From contig OY855909.1 in assembly GCA_963693305.1 (NCBI GenBank), positions 382,001 to 446,000 of the forward strand: DNA of 64,000 nt, in the 5' to 3' direction. Every line of letters begins with the position of its first letter. Position 1 is the first letter of the stretch. The translations under genes were made by a program, and so were the position numbers. Shown piece by piece: positions 49,201 to 60,110 of the stretch. This stretch comes from Meandrina meandrites. Lineage: Eukaryota; Cnidaria; Anthozoa; Scleractinia; Meandrinidae. The notes below the pieces were generated by a model, which was not told the origin of the DNA, did no database searches, and saw only the letters and a list, made by a program, of their open reading frames with translations.

Positions 49201-51715
49201 TGGTGGTATGAAACCGACCTCGTGGAATTCGATCCAAAGGGTGTTTTTTCGTTTCGCCCCGATGGGGAAAGTCGAAAAAAACGCGTTTTGAACGGAATTG
49301 GACGACGTTCGTCAACCCGGCTTTTTGCCCTGCTTGGAAAAGCCCACTCAAAATGATGGTATGAAACCGACCTCGTGGAATTCGATCCCAAGGGTGTTTT
49401 TTCGTTTCGCCCTGATGGGTAAAGTCGAAAAAACGCGTTTTGAACGCAATTGGACGACGTTTGTCAACCCGGCTTTTTGCCCTGCTTGGAAAAGCCCACT
49501 CAAAATGGTGGTATGAAACCGACCTCGTGGAATTCGATCCCAAGGGTGTTTTTTCGTTTCGCCCCGATGGGGAAAGTCGAAAAAACGCGTTTTGAACGCA
49601 ATTGGACGACGTTCGTCAACCCGGCTTTTTGCCCTGCTTGGAAAAGCCCACTCAAAATGGTGGTATGAAACCGACATCGTGGAATTCGATCCCAAGGGTG
49701 TTTTTTCGTTTTGCCCCGATGGGGAAAGTCGAAAAAACGCGTTTTGAACGGAATTGCACGACGTTCGTCAAACCGGCTTTTTGCCCTGCTTGGAAAAGCC
49801 CTCTCAAAATGGTGGTATGAAACCGACCTCGTGGAATTCGATCCCACAGGTGTTTTTTCGTTTCGCCCCGATGGGGAAAGTCGAAAAAACGCGTTTTGAA
49901 CGCAATTGGACGACGTTCGTCAACCCGGCTTTTTGCCCTGCTTGGAAAAGCCCACTCAAAATGGTGGTATGAAACCGACCTCGTGGAATTCGATCCCAAG
50001 GGTGTTTTTTCGTTTTGCCCCGATGGGGAAAGTGGAAAAAACGCGTTTTGAACGCAATTGGACGACGTTCGTCAACCCGGCTTTTTGCCCTGCTGAGAAA
50101 AGCCCACTCAAAATGGTGGTATGAAACCGACCTCGTGCAATTCGATCCCAAGGGTGTTTTTTTGTTTCGCCCCGATGGAGAAAGTCGAAAAAACGCATTT
50201 TGAACGGAATTGGACGACATTCGTCAACCCGGCTTTTTGCCCTGCTTGGAAAAGCCCACTCAAAATGGTGGTATGAAACCGACCTCGTGGAATTCGATCC
50301 CAAGGGTGTTTTTTCGTTTCGCCCCGATGGGGAAAGTCGAAAAAACGCGTTTTGAACGCAATTGGACGACGTTCGTCAACCCGGCTTTTTGCCATGCTTG
50401 GAAAAGCCCACTCAAAATGGTGGTATGAAACCGACCTCGTGCAATTCGATCCCAAGGGATTTTTTTCGTTTCGCCCCGATGGGGAAAGTCGAAAAAACGC
50501 ATTTTGAACGGAATTGGACGACGTTCGTCAACCCGGCTTTTTGCCCTGCTTGGAAAAGCCCACTCAAAATGGTGGTATGAAACCGACCTCGTGAAATTCG
50601 ATCCCAAGGGTGTTGTTTCGTTTCGCCCCGATGGGGAAACTCGAAAAAACGCGTTTGGAACGCAATTGGAAGACGTTCGTCAACCCGGCTTTTTGCCCTG
50701 CTTGGAAAAGCCCACTCAAAATGGTGGTATGAAACCGACCTCGTGGAATTCGATCCCAAGGGTGTTGTTTCGTTTCGCCCCGATGGGGAAAGTCGAAAAA
50801 ACGCATTTAGAACGGAATTGGACGACGTTCGTCAACCCGGCTTTTTGCCCTGCTTGGAAAAGCCCACTCAAAATGGTGGTATGAAACCGACCTCGTGGAA
50901 TTCGATTCCAAGGGTGTTGTTTCGTTTCGCCCCGATGGGGAAAGTGGAAAAAGCGCGTTTTGAACGCAATTGGACGACGTTCGTCAACCCGGCTTTTTGC
51001 CATGCTTGGAAAAGCCCACTCAAAATGGTGGTATGAAACCGACCTCGTGGAATTCGATCCCAAGGGTTTTTTTTCGTTTCGCCCCGATGGGGAAAGTCGA
51101 AAAAACGCGTTTTGAACGCAATTGGACGACGTTCGTCAACCCGGCTTTTTGCCCTGCTTGGAAAAGCCCACTCAAAATGGTGGTATGAAACCGACTTTGG
51201 CGAATTCGATCCCAAGGGTGTTTTTTCGTTTCGCGCCGATGGGGAAAGTCGAAAAAACGCGTTTTGAACGCAATTAGACGACGTTAGTCAACCTGGCTTT
51301 TTGCCCTGCTTGGAAAAGCCCACTCAAAATGGTGGTATGAAACCGAACTCGTGGAATTCGATCCCAAGGGTGTTTTTTCGTTTCGCCCCGATGGGGAAAG
51401 TCGAAAAAACGCGTTTTGAACGCAATTGGACGACGTTCGTCAACCCGGCTTTTTGCCCTGCTTGGAAAAGCCCACTCAAAATGGTGGTATGAAACCGACT
51501 TTGTGGAATTCGATCCCAAGGGTGTTTTTTCGTTTCGCCCCGATGGGGAAAGTCGAAAAAACGCGTTTTGAACGCAATTGGTCGACGTTCGTCAACCCGG
51601 CTTTTTTCCCCGCTTCGAAAAGCCCACTCAAAATGGTGGTATGAAACCGACCTCATGGAATTCGATCCCAAGCGTGTTTTTTCGTTTCGCCCCGATGGGG
51701 AAAGTCGAAAAACGC

Positions 51716-54700
51716 GTTTTGAACTCAATTTGACGATAATCGTCAATTCGGCTTTTTGCGCTGCTTGGAAAAGCCCACCCAAAATAGTGGTATGAAACCG
51801 ACCTCGTGCAATTCGATCCCAACGGTGTTTTTTCTTTTCGCCCTGATAGGGAAAGTCGAAAAACGCGTTTTGAACTAAATTTGACGATATTCGTCAATTC
51901 GGCTTTTTGCGCTGCTTGGAAAAGCCCACCCAAAATAGTGGTATGAAACCGACATCGTGCAATTCGATGCCAACGGTGTTTTTTCGTTACGCCCCGATGG
52001 GGAAAGTTGAAAAACGCGTTTTGAACTCAATTTGACGATATTCGTCAATTCAGCTTTTAGCGCTGCCTGGAAAAGCAAACCCAAAATAGTGGTATTAAAC
52101 CGACCTCGTGCAATTCGATCCAAAGGGTGCTTTTTCGTTTCGCCCCGATGGGGAAAGTCGATAAACGCCTTTTGAACTCAATTTGACGATATTCGTTTAA
52201 ATCGGCTTTTTGCGCTGCTTGGAAAAGCCCACCCAAAATGGTGGTATGAAACCGACCTCGTGCAATTTGATCCCAACTTTGTTTTTTCGTTTCGCCCCGA
52301 TGGGGAAAGTCGATAAACGCGTTTTGAACTCAATTTGACGATAATTGTCAATTCGGCTTTTTGCGCTGCTTGGAAAAGCCCACCCAAAATAGTGGTACGA
52401 AACCAACCTCGTGCAATTCGATCCCAACGGTGTTTTTTCGTTTCGCCCCGCTGGGGAAAGTCGAAAAACGCATTTTGAACTCAATTTCACGATATTCGTC
52501 AATTCGCCTTTTTGCGCTGCTTGGAAAAGCCCACCCAAAATAGTGGTATGAAACCGACCTCGTGGATTTCGATCCCAAGGATGTTTTTTCGTTTCGCCCC
52601 GATAATGAATGTCGAAAAACGCGTTTTGATCTCAATTTGACAATATTCGTCAATTCGGCTTTTTGCGCTGCTTGGAAAAGCCCACCCAAAATAGTGGTAT
52701 GAAACCAACCTCGTGGATTTCGATCCCAAGGGTGTTTTTTCGTTTCGCCCCGATGGGGAATGTCGAAAAACGCGTTTTGATCTCAATTTGACGATATTCG
52801 TCAATTCGGCTTTTTGCGCTGCTTGGAAAAGCCCACCCAAAATAGTGGTATGAAACCGACATCGTGGAATTCGATCCCAACGGTGTTTTTTCGTTTCGCC
52901 CCGATGGGGAAAGTCGAAAAACGCGTTTTGAACTCAATTTTACAATATTCGTCAATTCGACTTTTTGCGTTGCTTGGAAAAGCCCACCCAAAATGGTGGT
53001 ATGAAACCGACCTCCTGGATTTCGATCCCAAGGGTGTTTTTTCGTTTCGCCCCGCTGGGGAAAGTCGAAAAACGCCTTTGGAACTCAATTTGACGATATT
53101 CGTCAATTCGGCTTTTTGCGCTGCTTGGAAAAGCCCGCCCAAAATAATGGTATGAAACCGAACTCGTGAAATTCGATCCCAACCTTTTTTTTTCGTTTCG
53201 CAACGATGGGGAAAATCAAAAAACGCGTTTTGAACTCAATTTGACGATATTCGTCAACTCGGCTTTTTGCGCTGCTTTGAAAAGCCCACCCAAAATGGTG
53301 GTATGAAACCAACGTCGTGGATTTCGATCCCAAGGGTGTTTTTTCGTTTCGCCCCGATGGGGAAAGTCGAAAAACGCGTTTTGAACTCAATTTGACGATA
53401 TTCGTCAATTCGGCTTTTTGCGCTGCTTGGAAAAGCCCACCCAAAATGGTGGTATGAAACCCTCATCGTGCAATTTGATCCCAACGGTGTTTTTTCGTTT
53501 CGCAGCGATGGGGAAAGTAGAAAAACGCGTTTTGAACTCAATTTGACGATAATCGTCAATTCGGCTTCTTGCGCTGCTTGGAAACGCCCACCCAAAATAG
53601 TGGTATGAAACCGACCTCGTGCAATTCGATCCCAACGGTGTTTTTTCGTTTCGTTCCGATGGGGAAAGTCAAAAAACGCGTTTTGAACTCAATTTGACGA
53701 TATTCGTCAATTCGGCTTTTTGCGCTGCTTGGAAAAGCCCACCCAAAATAGTGGTATGGAACCGACCTCGTGCAATTCGATCCCAACGGTGTTTTTTCTT
53801 TTCGCCCCGATGGGGAAAGTCGAAAAACGCGTTTTGAACTCAATTTGACGATATTCGTCAATTCGGCTTTTTGCGCTGCTTGGAAAAGCCCACCCAAAAT
53901 TGTGGTATGAAACCGACCTCGTGGATTTCGATCCCAAGGGTGTTTTTTCGTTTCGCCCCGATGGGGAATGTCGAAAAACGGGTTTTGAACTGAATTTGAC
54001 GATATTCGTCAATTCGGCTTTTTGCGCTGCTTGGAAAAGCCCGCCCAAAATAATGGTATGAAACCGAACTCGTGCAATTCGATCCCAACCTTTTTTTTTC
54101 GTTTCGCAACGATGGGGAAAATCGAAAAACGCGTTTTGAACTCAATTTGACGATATTCGTCAACTCGGCATTTTGCGCTGCTTTGAAAAGCCCACCCAAA
54201 ATGGTGGTATGAAACCCACATCGTGCAATTTGATCCCAACGGTGTTTTTTCGTTTCGCAGCGATGGGGAAAGTAGAAAAACGCGTTTTGAACTCAATTTG
54301 ACGATAATCGTCAATTCGGCTTCTTGCGCTGCTTGGAAAAGCCCACCCAAAATAGTGGTATGAAACCGACCTCGTGCAATTCGATCCCAACGGTGTTTTT
54401 TCGTTTCGTTCCGATGGGGAAACCCAAAAAACGCGTTTTGAACTCAATTTGACGATATTCGTCAATTCGGCTTTTTGCGCTGCTTTAAAAAGCCCACCCA
54501 AAATGGTGGTATGAAACCCACCTCGTGCAATTTGATCCCAACGGTGTTTTTTCGTTTCGCCCCGATGGGGAAAGTCAAAAAACGCGTTTTGAACTCAATT
54601 TGACGATATTCGTCAATTCGGCTTTTTGCGCTGCTTGGAAAAGCCCACCCAAAATGGTGGTATGAAACCGACCTCGTGCAATTTGATCCCAACGATGTTT

Positions 54701-57700
54701 TTTTGTTTCGCCCCGATGGGGAAAGTCGAAAAACGCCTTTTGAACTCAATTTGACGATAATCGTCAATTCGGCTTTTTGCGCTGCTTGGAAAAGCCCACC
54801 CAAAATGGTGGTATGAAACCGACCTCGTGGATTTCGATCCCAAGGGTGTTTTTTCGTTTCGCCCCGATGGGGAAAGTCTAAAAACGCGTTTTGAACTCAA
54901 TTTGACGATAATCGTCAATTCGGCTTTTTGCGCTGCTTGGAAAAGCCCACCCAAAATGGTGGTATGAAACCGACCTCGTGCAATTTGATCCCAACGATGT
55001 TTTTTTGTTTCGCCCCGATGGGGAAAGTCTAAAAACGCGTTTTGAACTCAATTTGACGATAATCGTCAATTCGGCTTTTTGCGCTGCTTGGAAAAGCCCA
55101 CCCAAAATGGTGGTATGAAACTGACCTCGTGCAATTTGATCCCAACGATGTTTTTTTGTTTCGCCCCGATGGGGAAAGTCGAAAAACGCCTTTTGAACTC
55201 AATTTGACGATAATCGTCAATTCGGCTTTTTGCGCTGCTTGGAAAAGCCCACCCAAAATGGTGGTATGAAACCGACCTCGTGGATTTCGATCCCAAGGGT
55301 GTTTTTTCGTTTCGCCCCGATGGGGAAAGTCTAAAAACGCGTTTTGAACTCAATTTGACGATAATCGTCAATTCGGCTTTTTGCGCTGCTTGGAAAAGCC
55401 CACCCAAAATAGTGGTAGGAAACCGACCTCGTGCAATTCGATCCCAACGGTGTTTTTTCGTTTCGCCCCGATGGGGAAAGTCGAAAAACGCGTTTTGAAC
55501 TCAATTTGACGATATTCGTCAATTCGGCTTTTTGCGCTGCTTGGAAAAGCCCACCCAAAATACTGGCATGTAACCGACTTCGTGGATTTCGATCCCAAGG
55601 GTGTTTTTTCGTTTCGCCACGATGGGGAATGTCGAAAAACGCGTTTTGATCTCAATTTGACGATATTCGTCAATTCGGCTTTTTGGGCTGCTTGGAAAAG
55701 CCCACCCAAAATAGTGGTATGAAACCGACCTCGTGGAATTCGATCCCAACGGCGTTTTTTCGTTTCGCTCCGATGGGGAAAGTAGAAAAACGTGTTTTGA
55801 ACTCAATTTGACGATAATCGTCAATTTGGCTTCTTGGGCTGCTTGAAAAAGCCCACCCAAAATAGTGGTATGTAACCGACCTCGTGCAATTCGATCCCAA
55901 CGATGTTTTTTCGTTTCGTTCCGATGGGGAAAGTCAAAAAACGCGTTTTGAACTCAATTTGACGATATTCGTCAATTCGGCTTTTTGCGCTGCTTGGAAA
56001 AGCCCACCAGAAATGGTGGTATGAAACCGACCTCGTGGATTTCGATCCCAAGGGTGTTTTTTCGTTTCGTCCCGATAAGGAATGTCGAAAAACGCGTTTT
56101 GATCTCAATTTGACGATATTCGTCAATTCGACTTTTTGCGCTGCTTGGAAAAGCCCACCCAAAATGGTGGTATGAAACCGACCTCGTGCAATTTGATCCC
56201 AACGGTGTTTTTTCGTTTCGCAGCGATGGGGAAAGCCGAAAAACGCGTTTTGAACACAATTTGACGATAATCGTTAATTCGGCTTTTTGCGCTGCTTGGA
56301 AAAGCCCACCCAAAATAGTGGTATGAAACCGACCTCGTGCAATTCGATCCCAACGGTGTTTTTTCTTTTCGCCCCGATGGGGAAAGTCGAAAAACGCGTT
56401 TTGAACTCAATTTGACGATATTCGCCAATTCGGCTTTTTGCGCTGCTTGGAAAAGCCCGCCCAAAATAGTGGTATGAAACCGACCTCGTGGATTTTGATC
56501 CCAAGGGTGTTTTTTCGTTTCGCCCCGATGGGGAATGTCGAAAAACGCGTTTTAAACTCAATTTGACGATATTCGTCAATTCGGCTTTTTGCGCTGCTTG
56601 GAAAAGCCCACCCAAAATGGTGGTATGAAACCGACCTCGTGCAATTTGATCCCAACGGTGTTTTTTCGTTTCGCTCCGATGGGGAATGTCGAAAAACGCG
56701 TTTTGATCTCAATTTGACGATATTCGTCAATTCGGCTTTTTGCGCTGCTTGGAAAAGCCCAGCCAAAATAGTGGTATGAAACCGACATCGTGGAATTCGA
56801 TCCCAACGGTGTTTTTTCGTTTCGCCCCGATGGGGAAAGTCGAAAAACGCGTTTTGAACTCAATTTTACAATATTCGTCAATTCGACTTTTTGCGTTGCT
56901 TGGAAAAGCCCACCCAAAATGGTGGTATGAAACCGACCTCCTGGATTTCGATCCCAAGGGTGTTTTTTCGTTTCGCCCCGATAAGGAATGTCGAAAAACG
57001 CGTTTTGATCTCAATTTGACGATATTCGTCAATTCGGCTTTTTGCGCTGCTTGGAAAAGCCCACCCAAAATAGTGGTATGAAACCGACCTCCTGGATTTT
57101 GATCCCAAGGGTGTATTTTCGTTTCGCCCCGATGGGGAAAGTCGAAAAACGCGTTTGGAACTCAATTTGACGATATTCGTCAATTCGGCTTTTTGCGCTG
57201 CTTGGAAAAGCCCACCCAAAATGGTGGTAGGAAACCGACCTCTTGGATTTCGATCCCAAGGGTGTTTTTTCGTTTCGCCACGATAAGGAATGTCGAAAAA
57301 CGAGTTTTGATCTCAATTTGACGATATTCGTCAATTCGACTTTTTGCGCTGCTTGGAAAAGCCCACCGAAAATAGTGGTATGAAAACCGACCTCGTGGAT
57401 TTTGATCCCAAGGGTGTTTTTTCGTTTCGCCCCGATGGGGAAAGTCGAAAAACGCGTTTTGAACTCAATTTGACGATATTCGTCAATTCGGCTTTTTGCG
57501 CTGCTTGGAAAAACCCACCCAAAATGGTGGTATGAAACCGACCTCGTGCAATTTGATCCCAACGGTGTTTTTTCGTTTCGCACCGATGGGGAAAGTCGAA
57601 AAACGCGTTTTGAACTCAATTTGACGATAATCGTCAATTCGGCTTCTTGCGCTGCTTGGAAAAGCCCACCCAAAATAGTGGTATGAAACCGACCTCGTGC

Positions 57701-57865
57701 AATTCGATCCCAACGGTGTTTTTTCGTTTCGCCCCGATGGGGAATGTCGAAAAACGCGTTTTGAACTCAATTTGACGATATTCGTCAATTCGGCTTTTTG
57801 CGCTGCTTGGAAAAGCCCACCCAAAATAGTGGTATGAAACCGACCTCGTGGATTTTGATCCCAAG
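51716..57865 (+). repeat. Satellite A, 151-bp subfamily (about 41 units)
   Basis: At about 51,710 the A-run before CGCG shortens by one base (GAAAAAACGCG to GAAAAACGCG) and the monomer becomes 151 bp. It now has AACTCAATTTGACGATATTCG or GACGATAATCG, GTCAATTCGGC, GCGCTGCTTGG, CCCACCCAAAATAGTGG and often GTGCAATTCGATCCCAACGG. Orientation is unchanged. The array stops inside a monomer at GATCCCAAG (57,865), where the hairpin begins. No gene is supported. Confidence 0.9.
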
Positions 57866-58031
57866 ACACACATAGAAGATACTGGTTCTGGGACAAAATT
57901 TTAAAAACAAATATATCAAAGCTTTATTTTTAAGAAACTCGGCTCCCATGCTCGCCTCGTTTCTTAAAAATAAAGCTTTGATATATTTGTTTTTAAAATT
58001 TTCTCCCAGAACCAGTATCTTCTATGTGTGT
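57866..58031. repeat. 166-bp hairpin palindrome, 73-bp arms, 20-nt centre
   Basis: The arms at 57,866-57,938 and 57,959-58,031 are reverse complements with one mismatch in 73 positions. They start ACACACATAGAAGATACTGG and end TTTATTTTTAAGAAAC at the centre. The 20-nt centre contains a further GGC/GCC pairing. It separates the satellite from the Maverick module and lies 168 nt before the polymerase start. No flanking direct repeat is evident, which argues against an ordinary MITE insertion. I infer a terminus-derived structure of the Maverick, for example two terminal repeats joined head to head. A fold-back element is the alternative. Confidence 0.85.
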
Positions 58032-58199
58032 GGTGGTGTAAGAGAGAAAATAAGAAAGCAAGGAAGTAACAAAGAGCGAGCGGGAATGTAACAAAAAAAT
58101 TATTTTCTTTTTAAAAAATGCCTGCACTGTATAATATACAATAGTGTCTCAGAATTATTTTCCATTTGAACAATTATCTGCACTTGTATATACGCCGAG
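58032..58199 (+). promoter_or_regulatory. Upstream region of the polymerase with TATA-like repeats
   Basis: This 168-nt AT-rich leader holds two similar motifs: CTGCACTGTATAATATA at 58,122-58,138 and CTGCACTTGTATATA at 58,179-58,192, the second ending 8 nt before the ATG. The first is placed like a TATA box about 60-70 nt upstream of the start codon. The functional role is inferred from position and composition only. Confidence 0.3.
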
Positions 58200-60101
58200 A
58201 TGGCAGCCGCGAGATTTTCGTCCAATGTTCTGAAAACATTTTACGGTCCAATAACTGAAGAGGAAAATAGAAATCTTCCTCAACCATTACAACCAGAACG
58301 TGTTCTTACACGTGACGGGTTTAGAATAAGTCAGAGTAATTTCCAAGAATGGCTTCGTGTCTGGTTAATGACAGTATCTCAAACAAATCCAAACAACAAA
58401 GATATTTATATGTTTAAAAATGCAAATAAAGAAAAGTATACAAATTTGATCGAACAGGAAATTCAAAAGTTGGGAAGTGTAAAGGTGAGCTTCGGGCTAA
58501 AAGTAAACTTTGAAATAGAAAGAAACGGAGAAACGCAAGAAATGTCGCACTACTTTAAAGAGGACCAGCCGCACGTTTTTACCAGGTATGACAAAGAACA
58601 GATAGAACAAAAATACGAAGAATTCATGGAAAGAATAAAGGGAGAAATAGAAAACTGGTCATTGCAAGGATCAGGATGGGAAATAGAAAGTATAGAGCTA
58701 GCATACGTGAACGTAGCAAAATATCAGCCACTACGCGGAGGAACCTATTTGCCACTTCCAGCCGCTCTGGCAAACAAGAAGGCAATAATAAACGTAAAAA
58801 ACAGAGACAACGAATGCTTGAAGTGGGCTCTAAGAGCTGCATTATTTCCTCCAAAAGACGGTGTGCATCCAGAAAGACCAAGCAAATACCCCAAAAATGA
58901 CGGGATAAATTACGAGGGGATAGATTTTCCAACACCGGTAAAACAAATCGACAAGCTTGAAAAACAAAACCGAAACCTGGCAATAAACGTGTTCGGATGG
59001 GAAAAAGACACAGTGATAGTGTACAGAATAAGCAGTAAAGAAAAAAGCGTAAAAAGAATAAACCTGATGTTGATTGAAAAAGGCGAGAGACAGCATTACT
59101 GTTGGGTAAAAAGAGAAAGCGCTTTGCTGTTCGATAAGGCAATAAACAATAAAACGTTCTACTGCATGAGGTGCTTAACGCGTTTCACAAGAGCGCTAAC
59201 GCTGGTGGAACACGAAAAGTACTGCAATGGAGTGAATGGCAGACCAACAAAAATAGATATGCCAAAAGAGGGGGAAAACATCCTCGCTTTTCAAAATCAT
59301 CAGAAACAGATGAAAGCGCCCTACGTGATATACGCGGACTTTGAGGCACTGGTAAAAAAGATACAAGGCTGTGAACGCTACTCGGAAAGCGAGAAAAAAT
59401 GCAAAAGTTACACAGAAAAGACCGAGTGGCATGAAGCGTGCGGGTATTCATACATTGTTGTGAAAAGCGACGGAGAAGTAACAGGGTCAAAAGTTTACAG
59501 GGGCGAAAATGCGGTAAAGTCATTTCTGGAAAGCATAATGCAGGAAAAGGAAAAAATAAGAGAAATGCTCGCCCAACAGAAACCAATAACAATGACACAC
59601 GAAGACTGGTATAACTTCAAAAACGCATACAACTGTTATATCTGTGAAAAGCAACTGGTAAAAGAAAACTATTGGGATTCATTGCCGGTTTACACAAGAG
59701 GTCTTATAACAGGAGAAGATAACTACCAAGGCCAATACCACAGGAGTTGCTTTTTCAAAGAGCAAAAATATCAAAGGAAAGGATTAGAACCATTGTCAGG
59801 ACATGTAACAAATGGAGGTGAAGAATTTAAAACTATAATACTGAAAAAACCGGAGCAAAAGGACAAGCAGAAAGCAAAAAAACAAACCGACTGTTATTTA
59901 TGCAAAAAGCCACTGCTACAAGAGAACTACAGAGACGCGGTAAAAGACCATTGCCATATGACGGGTAAGTACAGAGGAGCGGCGCACAATCAGTGTAACC
60001 TAAAACTGAGAATAAACCCCAAGACGGACCAGATACCAGTTGTATTTCACAACCTGAGGGGGTACGACGCACACCATTTAATGCAGGCGATGGCAAACTA
60101 G
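58200..60101 (+). CDS. Protein-primed family B DNA polymerase (Maverick/Polinton), N-terminal part ending at in-frame TAG
   Basis: This 633-residue frame starts at the first ATG after an in-frame TGA (58,167). Residues 1-190 are the Maverick N-terminal domain with GSGW at 157-160 and a QPL-x5-YLPLP segment. Residues 201-217 (NRDNECLKWALRAALFP) match a Cys-containing module common in these polymerases. A C2H2/C3H-like finger follows (C322, C325, H338, C342). Exonuclease motif Exo I is YADFEAL (D380, E382). A second Cys/His cluster (C479, C482, H514, C517) precedes an endonuclease VII-like HNH segment (C565, C568, DHCH at 583-586, H596, C599). Exo II is FHNLRGYD (N618, D623). The frame ends at TAG 60,099-60,101, ten residues after Exo II. 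The remaining polymerase follows in the same frame, so this copy is probably inactivated unless the stop is read through or spliced out. In an intact element this enzyme replicates the transposon from protein-primed ends. Confidence 0.9.
   Translation: MAAARFSSNVLKTFYGPITEEENRNLPQPLQPERVLTRDGFRISQSNFQEWLRVWLMTVSQTNPNNKDIYMFKNANKEKYTNLIEQEIQKLGSVKVSFGLKVNFEIERNGETQEMSHYFKEDQPHVFTRYDKEQIEQKYEEFMERIKGEIENWSLQGSGWEIESIELAYVNVAKYQPLRGGTYLPLPAALANKKAIINVKNRDNECLKWALRAALFPPKDGVHPERPSKYPKNDGINYEGIDFPTPVKQIDKLEKQNRNLAINVFGWEKDTVIVYRISSKEKSVKRINLMLIEKGERQHYCWVKRESALLFDKAINNKTFYCMRCLTRFTRALTLVEHEKYCNGVNGRPTKIDMPKEGENILAFQNHQKQMKAPYVIYADFEALVKKIQGCERYSESEKKCKSYTEKTEWHEACGYSYIVVKSDGEVTGSKVYRGENAVKSFLESIMQEKEKIREMLAQQKPITMTHEDWYNFKNAYNCYICEKQLVKENYWDSLPVYTRGLITGEDNYQGQYHRSCFFKEQKYQRKGLEPLSGHVTNGGEEFKTIILKKPEQKDKQKAKKQTDCYLCKKPLLQENYRDAVKDHCHMTGKYRGAAHNQCNLKLRINPKTDQIPVVFHNLRGYDAHHLMQAMAN
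60099..60101 (+). other. In-frame TAG splitting the polymerase gene
   Basis: The stop codon lies between Exo II and the next conserved block (DGLRFIDSLNFL). Codons on both sides are in the same frame and family similarity resumes at once, so this is a single nonsense codon and not a frameshift or deletion. A short intron covering it cannot be excluded. Confidence 0.8.
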
Positions 60102-60110
60102 AAAAAAGAG

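Larger units (their letters stand above)
30895..51715 (+). repeat. Satellite A main array, 152-bp monomers (about 137 units)
   Basis: A long one-orientation array with a constant 152-bp period. Diagnostic segments are GACGACGTTCGTCAACCCGG, TTTTTGCCCTGCTTGGAAAA, GCCCACTCAAAATGGTGG and GAAAAAACGCGTTTTGAACG. Two monomer versions alternate in places, CGTCAACCCGG and CGTCAAACAGG. Each monomer carries about 14 CpG dinucleotides plus three short dyads. The flanking arrays are more diverged, so this is the most homogenised section. Open frames of about 72 codons (plus) and 115 codons (minus), repeating every 152 bp, are by-products of the repeat. Confidence 0.93.

Noticed and set aside
31069..51640. 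Repeated 72-codon (plus) and 115-codon (minus) frames in satellite A as a tandem gene family
   Set aside because: They recur at the 152-bp satellite period on both strands, start and stop inside the monomer, and change frame with each unit. No domain or codon-level conservation is visible.
30895..51715. CENP-B-box-like sequence (TTCGTCAACCCGGG in some monomers) suggesting a centromere
   Set aside because: The spacing between TTCG and CGGG is one base short, the required internal A is not in place, and most monomers read CCGGC. Centromere function cannot be claimed from this.
58624..59142. Minus-strand frames opposite the polymerase gene (up to 172 codons)
   Set aside because: Low-complexity Leu/Phe/Ser-rich translations of an A-rich coding strand; shadows of the real gene.
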